Assembly: GCF_003331055.1 (NCBI RefSeq)
Contig: NZ_PUQD01000044.1
Coordinates: forward strand, 1-45,939
Length of the DNA stretch: 45,939 nucleotides
Origin: Pseudomonas sp. AFG_SD02_1510_Pfu_092
Lineage (GTDB): Bacteria > Pseudomonadota > Gammaproteobacteria > Pseudomonadales > Pseudomonadaceae
Direction of reading: 5' to 3'
How positions within the stretch are numbered: position 1 is the stretch's first letter; each line of letters starts with the position of its first letter. The notes beneath the pieces are model-generated. The model had not been told where the DNA came from. It saw only the letters and a program-made list of their open reading frames with translations, and did not search any database. The position numbers were made by a program, and so were the translations under genes. Shown piece after piece: positions 14,808-22,994 of this stretch.

Positions 14808-17639
14808 TCAGGCCAACTCTTCGGCCTGATCCTCGCGCACAACCGCTTTCACCTCATCCCGACGGCTGATGAACTTCCAGTCAGCCTCGTCGATGTAGAT
14901 GCCATTCGGCCCGCTGCCGCCCTCCAGGTCGATTGCCACGCGTGCCGACACCTGCGGCTTCACGCTCGCCAGAATCGGTACGAAGCCCAGCTGCAGGCTG
15001 GTCTCCAGCAGTGCGGCCTGGTTGCGTTCGTCGATGTCCGCCGCTTCGTCCAGGTAGTAGGGCAGGCGAATGCGCCCGGCCAGGTCGCGGTCCATCAGGT
15101 GCAGCAACAGGTACATGTTGGTCAGCGCCTTGATGGTCATGGTGGTGCCGTTGGATGCCGCGCCGTCGATGTCGGCATGGATCACTGGCTGGCCATTGAC
15201 CTTGGTGATCTCGAACGCCAGCTCGAACAGGTCCTTGAGGCCCAGCTGGTTGTGGTTGGCCGCCACCAGCCGTGCCAGGTACTCCTTGGCCTCTTCGTTC
15301 TTGTTGTCCTGCTCGGCGCTCTGGGTCAGGTCGAACACCGACAGGGTTTCGCCTTCTTCGTACTGGCCGGCACTGTGGATGATCTGGTCGATGTGCTTGA
15401 GCGCTTCCTTGTTCGGCGCCAGCACCACCCGGAAGCTTTCCAGGTTGGACACCTGGCGCCGGTTGATCTCGCGGTTGAACAGGGCCAACTGGTGCTCGAG
15501 GCTATCGTAGTCGCTGCGGATGTTGCGCAGGGTCCGGGCGATGTCGGTGACCGCGGCGCGGCGCGCCTTGGCCAGGGTCAGCGCCTCGTCGGTGCGGTGC
15601 GCATAGGCGTTCACCAGCAGTTGCAGGCGGCGCTCCATGTCGTCTTCGCTGTCGAACTTGGCCACGCCTTTCAGGCGCACCTGGGCGTACAGCGCCTCGA
15701 TCTGGTTATCCACCCGCTGCAGGCTCTGCCAGCTGTCCTGGTAGTCGTTGAGCAACGGCAGCAGGTTGTCCATCGAGTCGTCGATGGCTTCCATGTATGG
15801 CGTGCCGAAAGGCAGGTCGGCCGGCAGCAGCTGGCGACGGCGCAGGGCATCTTCCAGGGTGCGTTGCTTGGCTTCGAGGTCGCCGATCTGGCGACCGACC
15901 AGCTGCAGCTTGGCCGACAGTTGCTGGACGCGCTCGGTGAAGGCGTCGCTGGAGCGCTTGAGTTCGTCCTGGGCGGCTTCCAGTTGCGCCAGCTGCTCCA
16001 GCTTCTCGGGCTCTTCGGCGGCCAGGGTTTCGCTGCGGCGGAAGTCTTCCAGCGCTTTTTGCGCGTCCAGCACTTCCTGGTACAGGGTTTCAGTCTGTGC
16101 CTTGGAGGCGGAGCGGTCGGCGGCCACGGCCTGCTGGGTCTTGAGCTGCTTCAGCTCTTTTTCCAGGCGCTCTTTCTGGTCGCGCAGCGCGGCACGGTCG
16201 GCCAGGGCCTGCAGCGCCGGTGGGTCGATGTGCGACAGGTCGATGGACAGGCCCGGGGCTTCGAAGCGCTCGCCCTTGAAGCTGTCGAGCACCGCTTCCA
16301 GCGATTTGACCCACAGGTCGCTGTCGTCCAGCTCGATGCCACGCTCGCCCAGCGGCAGGCTGAACAGCGCACCGTTGAACAGGCGCATCAGGCGGTCAAC
16401 GTCCTGTTGCGAGAACTCTTCGCGCAGGCGGGCGTAGCTGTTGTTGTCGGCGTGGTCGAGCTGCTGCCTGACCTGCTTGAGGCGCTTTTCCAGGTCGCGC
16501 ACGCGTTCGTCGAGGTCTTCGGCGCTGAACTGGCGTGACTGCGCGAGGGCGCCGGCCAGTTCGTCGTGGGCGTCCTTGGCCGCCAGCAGTTGTTGCTCCA
16601 GGACCTTGACGTCATCGACCAGGGCAAAGCGGTGCTTGAGCACCGACAGCTCGCCCAGCCAGCGCTGGATGCCGGTGATTTCACGCTCCAGGCGCATCAG
16701 CTCCTGGGTGCCGCCGCGCTGGTCGTTCTGCAGGCGGTCCTGCTCGCCACGGTAGTGCTCGGCCTGGATCACCAGCTCTTCCTTGCGGGCCATGGCGTAT
16801 TCCTGCCAGGTCCCCAGCAGGGTGTCGAGCACAGGGGAAATGCGGTGCAGCTTGCCGCGCAGGATGTCGCGCTGGGCCACGCCACCGGCCAGGGCCTCGA
16901 CCAGCGGGCCGGCGGCGACCAGGGCGTTGTAGTCCTGTTCCATGCGGCGCACATCGCGGAAGGCTTCTTCACAGGCGGCGATGTAATCGACGCTGCCCGA
17001 ACGCAGGCTGTGCTCGAAGGCGTCGAGGAACAGCTGCTTGAGCTTGGCGGCGGTGATTTCGCGCATGTGCAGCAGGTTGATGAACAGGGCGCGGAAGGTT
17101 TTCAGGCTTTGCTCGCTGGTCGAGCGCAGCGGGATCATGGTCAGGTCCAGCGGCACCGAGGTGTGGCCGCCGACCAGCAGCCGGCGCAGCTCGTCCGGCT
17201 TCACCTCGTAGGCCTTGATACCCAGGCGCTCGAGGTTGGTGAACAGCTCTTTCTGGCGCAGGCAGGTGTCGTTCTTCTGGTAGTGCGCCAGGTCCAGTTC
17301 GCCCTTGTAGGCGAAGAACTGGTGGCCGAAACCGCCGCCCGGGCCACGCCCGACCACGCCGATCACGTGCGGGCCGTGGGGCAGGCTCAGTTCGCAGAGA
17401 ATGTACGACGTGTCGCTGGCGAAGTAGAAGCGGCGTGACTGTTCGAGGCTGTACTTGCCGAAACTCATGTCCGACATGCGCGCCAGGATCGGGAACTGCA
17501 GGGCGTTGATCGACGCCGATTTACCCAGGTTGTTGGCACCGTAGACCGACAGCGGCTGTTCCAGCGGGAACAGGCCAAGGCTGTAGCCTGCGGTGTTGAG
17601 CAGTGCGAAGCGGCGGATGCCGTAGCGTTCCTGGCTCAT
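14808..17639 (-). CDS. mksB: Condensin ATPase MksB
   Basis: A 943-residue SMC-like ATPase. The Walker A motif is GANNLGKSAS (34-43) and the Walker B PYYLDEA (Asp864, Glu865); the signature loop is the degenerate ASNGTTMT typical of MukB/MksB types. Between them lie long coiled coils (about 230-400 and 500-720) around a hinge-like stretch (about 420-480). It should dimerise, bridge DNA and extrude loops together with MksE and the kleisin MksF. The gene overlaps mksE by ATGA, so translation is coupled. It is smaller than MukB (about 1480) and fits the MksB class. The downstream neighbour is creA on the other strand, and no mksG nuclease gene is present, which points to chromosome organisation and not to the plasmid-cutting Wadjet type. 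Confidence 0.92.
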   Translation of the reverse strand: MSQERYGIRRFALLNTAGYSLGLFPLEQPLSVYGANNLGKSASINALQFPILARMSDMSFGKYSLEQSRRFYFASDTSYILCELSLPHGPHVIGVVGRGPGGGFGHQFFAYKGELDLAHYQKNDTCLRQKELFTNLERLGIKAYEVKPDELRRLLVGGHTSVPLDLTMIPLRSTSEQSLKTFRALFINLLHMREITAAKLKQLFLDAFEHSLRSGSVDYIAACEEAFRDVRRMEQDYNALVAAGPLVEALAGGVAQRDILRGKLHRISPVLDTLLGTWQEYAMARKEELVIQAEHYRGEQDRLQNDQRGGTQELMRLEREITGIQRWLGELSVLKHRFALVDDVKVLEQQLLAAKDAHDELAGALAQSRQFSAEDLDERVRDLEKRLKQVRQQLDHADNNSYARLREEFSQQDVDRLMRLFNGALFSLPLGERGIELDDSDLWVKSLEAVLDSFKGERFEAPGLSIDLSHIDPPALQALADRAALRDQKERLEKELKQLKTQQAVAADRSASKAQTETLYQEVLDAQKALEDFRRSETLAAEEPEKLEQLAQLEAAQDELKRSSDAFTERVQQLSAKLQLVGRQIGDLEAKQRTLEDALRRRQLLPADLPFGTPYMEAIDDSMDNLLPLLNDYQDSWQSLQRVDNQIEALYAQVRLKGVAKFDSEDDMERRLQLLVNAYAHRTDEALTLAKARRAAVTDIARTLRNIRSDYDSLEHQLALFNREINRRQVSNLESFRVVLAPNKEALKHIDQIIHSAGQYEEGETLSVFDLTQSAEQDNKNEEAKEYLARLVAANHNQLGLKDLFELAFEITKVNGQPVIHADIDGAASNGTTMTIKALTNMYLLLHLMDRDLAGRIRLPYYLDEAADIDERNQAALLETSLQLGFVPILASVKPQVSARVAIDLEGGSGPNGIYIDEADWKFISRRDEVKAVVREDQAEELA

Positions 17640-18343
17640 GCGTCAATCTCCTGTTGCTCTTCGCGGATGGCCCGTGCCAGGGCCTGCTCTTCGCTTTCCT
17701 CGCCCTCGAAGGGGCTGAGGTCGAGCGGGTCGTCGGTGCGGTTGAGTGCTTCGGGGCTTTCTTCCTCGACCAGCACCGGCGTCGGCAGCGGCAGGTCGCT
17801 GTGCAGCGTGGCGGCCAGGTCGCGGTCCTGCTGCACGGCCAGGCACACATCGAGGAAACGGTGCATGGGCGGCAGGAAGCGGTAGATGCCGCCTTCCTCG
17901 AAGGCGAAGCCGAGCTGGGTCATGCGCCGCAGGATCTTTTCTTCCAGCTCGTCCACGGTCTGCACTTCGGCCTGTATGAATAGGTCGCGGTACTTGTCCA
18001 GCAGCGAGGGCAGTTCGTCGCGGCCGATGCTGCCGCCGTCGAGCACGGCCATTGGGTCACGGCCCTGATCGGCCAGGTGCTCGACCAGGATGAAGGTGAA
18101 CAGCGACAGGCGCTGCGCGGTCTTGTTGACCTGCGCGGCGGCCAGGTCCGGTACGAAGTAGTAGAAGCCACGGGTGTCGCACACCAGTTCGAAGCCCAGG
18201 GCCTTGAACAGGGTGCGGTACTGGTCCTGGAAGTTCGACAGCTGGGCGTACAGCTCGGGGTCGCGGCGGCTGACATGGAAGCCTTTGAACAGCTCGCGGA
18301 AGATCGGCGCGAGCTGGGACAGTTCGGAAAGATCAAGATGCAT
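17636..18343 (-). CDS. mksE: Condensin subunit MksE
   Basis: A 235-residue protein, the winged-helix partner that binds the kleisin in the MksBEF complex. Visible: N-terminal helices (LSQLAPIFRELFKGFHVSRRD), GFELVCDTRGFYYFVP, then a winged-helix-like part and LGFAFEEGGIYRFLPPMHRFLDV near 180; the tail is acidic (EGEESEEQALARAIREEQQE). The start at 18343 overlaps the end of mksF by 11 bp and the stop overlaps mksB by 4 bp, so three-gene translational coupling in the order F-E-B is clear. The call rests on size, order and these motifs. Confidence 0.9.
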   Translation of the reverse strand: MHLDLSELSQLAPIFRELFKGFHVSRRDPELYAQLSNFQDQYRTLFKALGFELVCDTRGFYYFVPDLAAAQVNKTAQRLSLFTFILVEHLADQGRDPMAVLDGGSIGRDELPSLLDKYRDLFIQAEVQTVDELEEKILRRMTQLGFAFEEGGIYRFLPPMHRFLDVCLAVQQDRDLAATLHSDLPLPTPVLVEEESPEALNRTDDPLDLSPFEGEESEEQALARAIREEQQEIDA

Positions 18344-19622
18344 GGGCTGGGCTCGCGGTAGGTTCGGTAGGCGCGCTGGCGGCGTCTTCGCGGCTGGAGG
18401 CCAGGGCGAACGAGCGCAGGCTGACCAAGTGTTCCTGGGTGGTGTACTCGCGACGGTCGAGGCGTTCGCGCTTGAAGCGTTTTTCCCGCGACAAGCGCGA
18501 GAACCAGTACAGCAGCTCGTCGGTGGCGCCTTCAGGTTCCTGCTCCAGCAGCCAGACCATCAGGTCGGGCAGCGGCAGGGCCTGTTCGCAGCGTTCGGCC
18601 ATTTCCTTGACCGTGCGCGGTGCACGGGGCAGGGCGCCGGACTGGGTCTTGTGGGCCTTGGGGAAGCGCGCCGGCTTGGGCTCGAAGCGGGCCAGGGCGT
18701 AGACATAGGCCTCGACCTGGCTGGCACTGCCGAGGAAGGTGCTTTGCGGGCGGGTGAACAGCGGCATGGCCGCTTGCGGCACGGCGTCGATGCCCTTGCG
18801 CCGGATGACCGACAGGGCCAGTGCGGCGCCCCGGGTCACGGCGTTGTGCCGGCGCGCTTCTTCGCGCAGCGGCAGCAGCAGTTCGCGGGCGTGACGCAGG
18901 GTCAGCTGGGCGTTGGTCTGCATTTCCAGAATGCGCGCGTGGGTACGCAGCAGCATGTCGTCGTCGACCAGGTGGCCCAGGCGCGCCTGTTCACCCAGCA
19001 GTTTCAGCAGCACGGTCTCGACCTTGCGCACGCCCTGTTCGAAGGCACCGTCGGCGTTGACCAGCTGGATCATCGGCTCGACGTACTCGTCCCAGGTCGC
19101 CAGTACTTCGGCATAACGCTGGCGCAGCGGGATCTGGCGGTTGCTGGTCTTGGCCCGCTCGGCCACTGCCACCAGGGCCTGCTCGTCGTTGTCGAGCTTT
19201 TTCAGCACATCGCGCACGCGCATGTCGAGCAGGCGCAGCTGGCGCGCCAGGTCGTCGCTGTCACGGTTGTCGAAGGCGTCCTGGATATGCCCGGCCAGAC
19301 GTTCCAGGTGGCGCAGGTAGGCTTCGATCTCCAGGCACAGGCCCAGCCGGTGTTCGCGGCGCAGGTAGGCGAGGAAGTCGTGGATCTGCGCGTTGAGCTC
19401 GAAACGGTTCGGGCTCTTGGCCACCGGGACGAGGATATCCAGGCGGATCCACACATCGAGCAGTTGGGTGATGTCCTGCGGGGTGCTCTCGACCTGCTGG
19501 CGGGCCACATGCTGGCGCAACTCGACCAGGCTCAGGGTGCCCTGGTCGAAACGCTCGCACAGCGGCTCGATCAGGGCCCAGTGTTCGGCTAGGGCGCGCA
19601 GGACGCGCTTGGGTTCGATCAT
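18333..19622 (-). CDS. mksF: Kleisin subunit MksF
   Basis: A 429-residue protein, the kleisin that closes the MksB ring. The N-terminal part (about 1-90) is a winged-helix domain (IEPKRVLRALAEHWALIEPL), followed by a long helical middle (about 100-290, e.g. DSDDLARQLRLLDMRVRDVL) and a C-terminal wing with YTTQEHLVSLRSFAL; the last 25 residues are low complexity (Ala, Pro, Thr, Ser). ATG 19622 is preferred to the upstream ATG at 19667, because family members start near MIEPKRVLRAL; the Shine-Dalgarno is weak at either. First gene of the mksF-mksE-mksB operon; the promoter must lie in 19623-19730. Confidence 0.9.
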   Translation of the reverse strand: MIEPKRVLRALAEHWALIEPLCERFDQGTLSLVELRQHVARQQVESTPQDITQLLDVWIRLDILVPVAKSPNRFELNAQIHDFLAYLRREHRLGLCLEIEAYLRHLERLAGHIQDAFDNRDSDDLARQLRLLDMRVRDVLKKLDNDEQALVAVAERAKTSNRQIPLRQRYAEVLATWDEYVEPMIQLVNADGAFEQGVRKVETVLLKLLGEQARLGHLVDDDMLLRTHARILEMQTNAQLTLRHARELLLPLREEARRHNAVTRGAALALSVIRRKGIDAVPQAAMPLFTRPQSTFLGSASQVEAYVYALARFEPKPARFPKAHKTQSGALPRAPRTVKEMAERCEQALPLPDLMVWLLEQEPEGATDELLYWFSRLSREKRFKRERLDRREYTTQEHLVSLRSFALASSREDAASAPTEPTASPAHAS

Positions 19623-19735
19623 TGGCTGCGACTCGTTGCCAAGAAAAAGGGGGCGATTGTACTGCATCCGGGGGGGAGGTTTTCACCCCTTGGTCTGTAA
19701 TGAGAGATAACCTTTGCTGTTGTAGGGGATTCACT

Positions 19736-19766
19736 GGCCTCTTCGCGGGTGAACCCGCTCCCACAA
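19736..19766. repeat. Single REP unit
   Basis: TGGCCTCTTCGCGGGTGAAC plus CCGCTCCCACA, the classic arm, without a partner. It lies between divergent mksF and the psi-subunit gene. Confidence 0.85.
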
Positions 19767-19864
19767 CGCCGGCACAGGCAATAAAAATCCGCCGACCAGT
19801 TGCGGCACTCGAAAGCCAACAGCGTTAGAATGCCCCACTGTCTTCACCCCTCGGATACCCGCTC

Positions 19865-20650
19865 TTGCTCACCGAACCCCGTCGCCGCGCCTACCTTTCC
19901 GCCATGCAAGTGGTGCACTGGCTGCCGCGCGCCGAACTGCCGTTCGCCGCCCCGTCGCGGCCCGAGCTGCTGCTGCCGCTGGCGCCGGTCGAGGACATCG
20001 AATTCGCTGTCAGGCCCGCAGCCGCAGCCAGCGAAGCGCCGGCCACGCCCCAGGCCCGCTCGGCTGAGCGGCCGAAAATCGAGGTGCCGCGCCCAGGCAA
20101 TGTGGCCAAGCCGGCCGCGAAGCCTGTCGAAGCCGAAGAACCCGCCGCGCCGCCACGCCCGGCCCCCGTGCCGCCCCCGCGCTTTGCGCTGCAGCTGCTG
20201 CGCGCCGGCAGCTGCCTGCTGCTGGTGGAGCTGGCCACCGGCCAACCGTTCCAGAGCCGCGACCCGTCCTACCTGCTGCTCAAGGACATGCTGCGCGCCG
20301 CCGGGCTGCCCGACGCCCCGCAGATCATCGGCGAGCCGGTGCGCTGGCCGCTGCTGGTGCGCGGCAACATGGACCAGGGCCCGGAGGCCGCGCGCGATTT
20401 CGTCCAGGGCTTCGTCCAGGCGCGCCTGGAAGAGGCCCCGTGCAGCTGCCTGTGGCTGATCGGCCTGCCGGCACTGCGCTTTGCCGCCAATGCCGAAGGC
20501 GAAGCCTATTACCAAACCCTGAAGCTCGAAGGCCTGGGTGATGCCTGGGCCTTGCCGGGCCTTGAACTGTTGATGGACGAGCCGCAGCGCAAGGCGGACG
20601 TCTGGCAAGCCATGCGCCAGCTGATGGCGCGCTGGAAGAGCGTTGAATGA
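19865..20650 (+). CDS. holD: Cryptic psi (HolD-like) subunit of DNA polymerase III
   Basis: A 261-residue protein directly ahead of rimI, overlapping it by ATGA. In E. coli the psi gene holD precedes rimI, and pseudomonads are known to have a long, hardly recognisable psi at this place (PA4679). The N-terminus RAYLSAMQVVHWLPRAELP aligns with the psi region LQQLGITQWSLRRP that contacts the clamp loader. That argues for the TTG start at 19865, because the ATG at 19904 would cut this region; no Shine-Dalgarno is obvious. Residues about 52-105 are a Pro/Ala-rich linker that explains the length against 137 in E. coli. The C-terminal half (RFALQLLRAGSCLLLVELATG onward) holds the psi-like core. Psi with chi links the clamp loader to single-strand binding protein. 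The call rests on context plus the weak N-terminal match. Confidence 0.75.
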   Translation: MLTEPRRRAYLSAMQVVHWLPRAELPFAAPSRPELLLPLAPVEDIEFAVRPAAAASEAPATPQARSAERPKIEVPRPGNVAKPAAKPVEAEEPAAPPRPAPVPPPRFALQLLRAGSCLLLVELATGQPFQSRDPSYLLLKDMLRAAGLPDAPQIIGEPVRWPLLVRGNMDQGPEAARDFVQGFVQARLEEAPCSCLWLIGLPALRFAANAEGEAYYQTLKLEGLGDAWALPGLELLMDEPQRKADVWQAMRQLMARWKSVE

Positions 20651-21102
20651 GTGACTCGATCAGTTTCCGCCCGATGACCGAGGCGGATCTGGATGCCGTA
20701 CTTAAAATCGAATATGCCGCGTTCAGTCATCCCTGGACCCGTGGGATCTTCCAGGATGCGCTCAAATCGTACGAAGTCTGGCTGATGTTCGACGGCCAGC
20801 AGCAAGTGGGGCATGGCGTGATCAACGTGATCATCGACGAGGCACACCTGCTCAACATCACCATCAAGCCGGAAAACCAGGGCCGTGGCCTTGGCCTGCG
20901 CCTGCTGGAGCATCTGATGGCCCGGGCCTATCAGCTCAATGGCCGCGAGTGTTTTCTGGAAGTGCGGGCCAGCAACCAGTCGGCCTATCGCCTGTACGAG
21001 CGCTACGGTTTCAACGAAATCGGCCGCCGTCGCGACTATTACCCGATTGCCGGCGGCCGTGAGGATGCGCTGGTGATGGCCTGCACGTTGCTCGAAGACT
21101 GA
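20647..21102 (+). CDS. rimI: Ribosomal protein S18 alanine N-acetyltransferase RimI
   Basis: A 151-residue GNAT acetyltransferase. The acetyl-CoA loop is QGRGLGLRLLEHLM and the motif B part is RASNQSAYRLYERYGF with the usual Asn and Tyr; HPWTRGIFQDAL near residues 28-39 is the RimI substrate loop. It acetylates the N-terminal Ala of S18. It starts within the stop of the psi gene (ATGA), so translation is coupled. Length fits the family (about 148). Confidence 0.95.
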   Translation: MSDSISFRPMTEADLDAVLKIEYAAFSHPWTRGIFQDALKSYEVWLMFDGQQQVGHGVINVIIDEAHLLNITIKPENQGRGLGLRLLEHLMARAYQLNGRECFLEVRASNQSAYRLYERYGFNEIGRRRDYYPIAGGREDALVMACTLLED

Positions 21103-21114
21103 GCCGGCCTGCAC

Positions 21115-21182
21115 CGGCCTCTTCGCGGACGCGCCGGCGCCCACAGGTGGCGCGCAATGCCTGAACCCCGCGAAGGGCCGGT
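21115..21182. repeat. Degenerate REP pair
   Basis: CCGGCCTCTTCGCGGACGCG plus CCGGCGCCCACAGG with a decayed inverted partner CCCCGCGAAGGGCCGG. Arms mutated but still recognisable; between convergent rimI and the 21188 gene. Confidence 0.65.
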
Positions 21183-21187
21183 GTCGA

Positions 21188-22345
21188 TCACAACGCCTGC
21201 GGCTGAACCTCGGCCGGTTTGTCCAGCTCGCGCAGGCTTCTTGTCACGCTGCCGGTATTGCATTTTGCTGCCGCCTGCTCAGGCGTGTACTTGCGCACGG
21301 TGCGGAAGAACAGCTCGCAGGTCTGCTTTTTCTGCGTCACCTGCCACTTGCTCGCGCAGGCCTCTAGCGTCAGCTTCGCATCGGCCCGTTGATTGCGCCC
21401 CATCCCCGCCTGCCAGCAGGCCGCGGTCAGGTCCTGCGCCATCATCTTCAGGCCGGCGGCATCGGCGGCATCCTGGTCACCGCCGTGGCTGTCCTTGTTC
21501 GCTGCATACCAGATGGCGCTGGGGTGGTTGGCACCCAGCACCGGCACTTTGGTGCCGGGCTGCGGGCTGATGCTGACCAGGCCCAGCACGTTCACCTGCG
21601 GCCCGTACTGCTGCTGGATCCAGCTGCGCACCGGCGCGCCGAAGGCGACCATCGGCAGTGGCCTGGCGGGGTTCTGCAAGGTCATCTCGCTGACCATGCG
21701 CAGCTGGTAGTCCTTGAAGTAGCTGTAGGTGTCCTTCAGCGTTTCGCCGGCGCTGGCCGGTGCGGCGATCGGGGCGATGTCGATGATGGTCTGGTAGGCA
21801 GGGGTCTGGCTGGCCTCGACGCCGTTGAAGGTCAGCAGCTCGGCCCAGCGGTCGGTGGTGTTGGAGCGCAGGTAGTCCTGAGCCTGGGTCAGCGAGTAGT
21901 CCGGCGGGAAGTGCAGCAGCTCGATGCTGCGGCGGTTCTGCAGGGCCATGCCCAGGGGCAGGAACAGGTACCAGTCGTAGGACCATTTGCCGTCCTTGTT
22001 CAGCTGGCTAGCGCCCTGATAGGCCAGTTCGCCGCTGTCGAGCAGCTTGCGCAGGGGCTTGGCATAGCTGGCGGGCACGCCACTGATGGTCGCGTGCAGG
22101 CGGTCGTTTTCGCGGCGCACCTGCACCTGGGCATCGGCATGGCCGTCGCGGCGTACGCTCTGGGTCAGGTAGTGCTCGACGGTCTGCTCCAGGGTCCAGT
22201 CGCGATAGCAGATCACGTGGCAGTTGTTGGGGAAGGCGAACAGGCGGGTAACGCGCTGGGCGTCGCCCAGGTCAATCTGCGCGTCAGCGGCGGCAAGGCC
22301 GCTGAAGGCGAGGGCGATGAGGCTCGGTAAGGCAATCTTGCGCAT
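21188..22345 (-). CDS. Exported protein of unknown function
   Basis: A 385-residue protein with a signal peptide (MRKIALPSLIALAFSGLAAADA, cut after about residue 20-22) and no later membrane span, so it is probably periplasmic. Eight cysteines are spread over the mature chain (CHVICYRDW near 42-46, AACWQAG, LEACASK, QTCELFF, AAKCNTG), compatible with several disulfides. Other features: QVRRENDRLHATISGVP, LFLPLGMALQNRR and ANHPSAIWYAANKDSHGGDQDAADA-like stretches; no catalytic motif that I recognise. AAGGAG is 7 nt ahead of the ATG. It diverges from the M15 peptidase gene with only 67 bp between the starts, so the two may share regulation. Confidence 0.75.
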   Translation of the reverse strand: MRKIALPSLIALAFSGLAAADAQIDLGDAQRVTRLFAFPNNCHVICYRDWTLEQTVEHYLTQSVRRDGHADAQVQVRRENDRLHATISGVPASYAKPLRKLLDSGELAYQGASQLNKDGKWSYDWYLFLPLGMALQNRRSIELLHFPPDYSLTQAQDYLRSNTTDRWAELLTFNGVEASQTPAYQTIIDIAPIAAPASAGETLKDTYSYFKDYQLRMVSEMTLQNPARPLPMVAFGAPVRSWIQQQYGPQVNVLGLVSISPQPGTKVPVLGANHPSAIWYAANKDSHGGDQDAADAAGLKMMAQDLTAACWQAGMGRNQRADAKLTLEACASKWQVTQKKQTCELFFRTVRKYTPEQAAAKCNTGSVTRSLRELDKPAEVQPQAL

Positions 22346-22412
22346 GCTTAACTCCTTGTCAGGCGCCGCTGTGTTTGGCAGCGTTGCACATACTGGGGCA
22401 GGGAGAGCGGCG

Positions 22413-22994
22413 ATGGGAAGGGCTGGATGGCTGTTGCTGGCGCTGGGCCTGTCGGGGGCGGCGGCCCAGGCTGACGAGCGTGACCTGTGGCTGTTCGCGC
22501 AGTGGGCCGGGGACCATCAGACCCGGCCGTTTCGCCAGATGCTGGTGGACGCCCGCCTGTACGGCGTGGTGCCAATCCATCAGTTGCTGCGTTCGGCGTC
22601 GGACTGGCGGCTGTGCCGGGCCGCGCCTTTCGCAGTGCCGCCGGCGAGCAACTGGCCAGCGGTGCGTTCCACGCTGTCGCTGCTCAAGGTCCTCGACGAG
22701 CAAGGCCTTCTGCGCCAATACGAGGTGGTGTCGGCCTACCGTGACCCAAGCCTGAACCGTTGCGCGGGCGGCGCCGTGGGCAGTGCGCACACCCGCGCTT
22801 TTGCGGTGGACATCCTCCTGCCGGCGTGGGCCGACCCCAACCCGTTGTGCCGTTTCTGGCAGCAGTCCGGCCAGGCCTGGAACATGGGCCTGGGGCGCTA
22901 CCCGAGCGGGCGCATCCACATCGATACCGCGGGTTATCGCACCTGGGGTGGCGACGGCCGTTCGGCTTCGTCGTTCTGTACCAGGCCCAGCTGA
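22413..22994 (+). CDS. Exported M15-family (D-Ala-D-Ala carboxypeptidase-type) metallopeptidase
   Basis: A 193-residue protein with a signal peptide (MGRAGWLLLALGLSGAAAQA) and the M15 zinc site: SAHTRAFAVD with His126 and Asp133, and GRIHIDTAG with His169. VVSAYRDPSLNR (about 108-119) is the usual approach to the site. Such enzymes cut cell-wall peptides. ATG 22413 is used because GGAGAG is 6 nt ahead and the signal peptide starts there. The 3' end overlaps the LysR gene tail to tail by 61 bp; the zinc site ends well before the overlap. Periplasmic location inferred. The exact bond cut (DD- or LD-) cannot be read. Confidence 0.85.
   Translation: MGRAGWLLLALGLSGAAAQADERDLWLFAQWAGDHQTRPFRQMLVDARLYGVVPIHQLLRSASDWRLCRAAPFAVPPASNWPAVRSTLSLLKVLDEQGLLRQYEVVSAYRDPSLNRCAGGAVGSAHTRAFAVDILLPAWADPNPLCRFWQQSGQAWNMGLGRYPSGRIHIDTAGYRTWGGDGRSASSFCTRPS

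Noticed and set aside
14685..16538. A 617-residue plus-strand frame opposite mksB
   Set aside because: Val/Gln/Leu-rich shadow of mksB with no start signal or homology; mksB has intact Walker motifs and coupled translation.
14808..19622. Wadjet/JetABCD plasmid-defence system
   Set aside because: mksF, mksE and mksB are there, but no mksG/JetD nuclease gene is next to them and the flanks are core genes.
19865..20650. TonB-like energy transducer
   Set aside because: The Pro/Ala-rich stretch resembles the TonB linker, but there is no N-terminal membrane anchor and no TonB C-terminal domain. The place before rimI fits psi.
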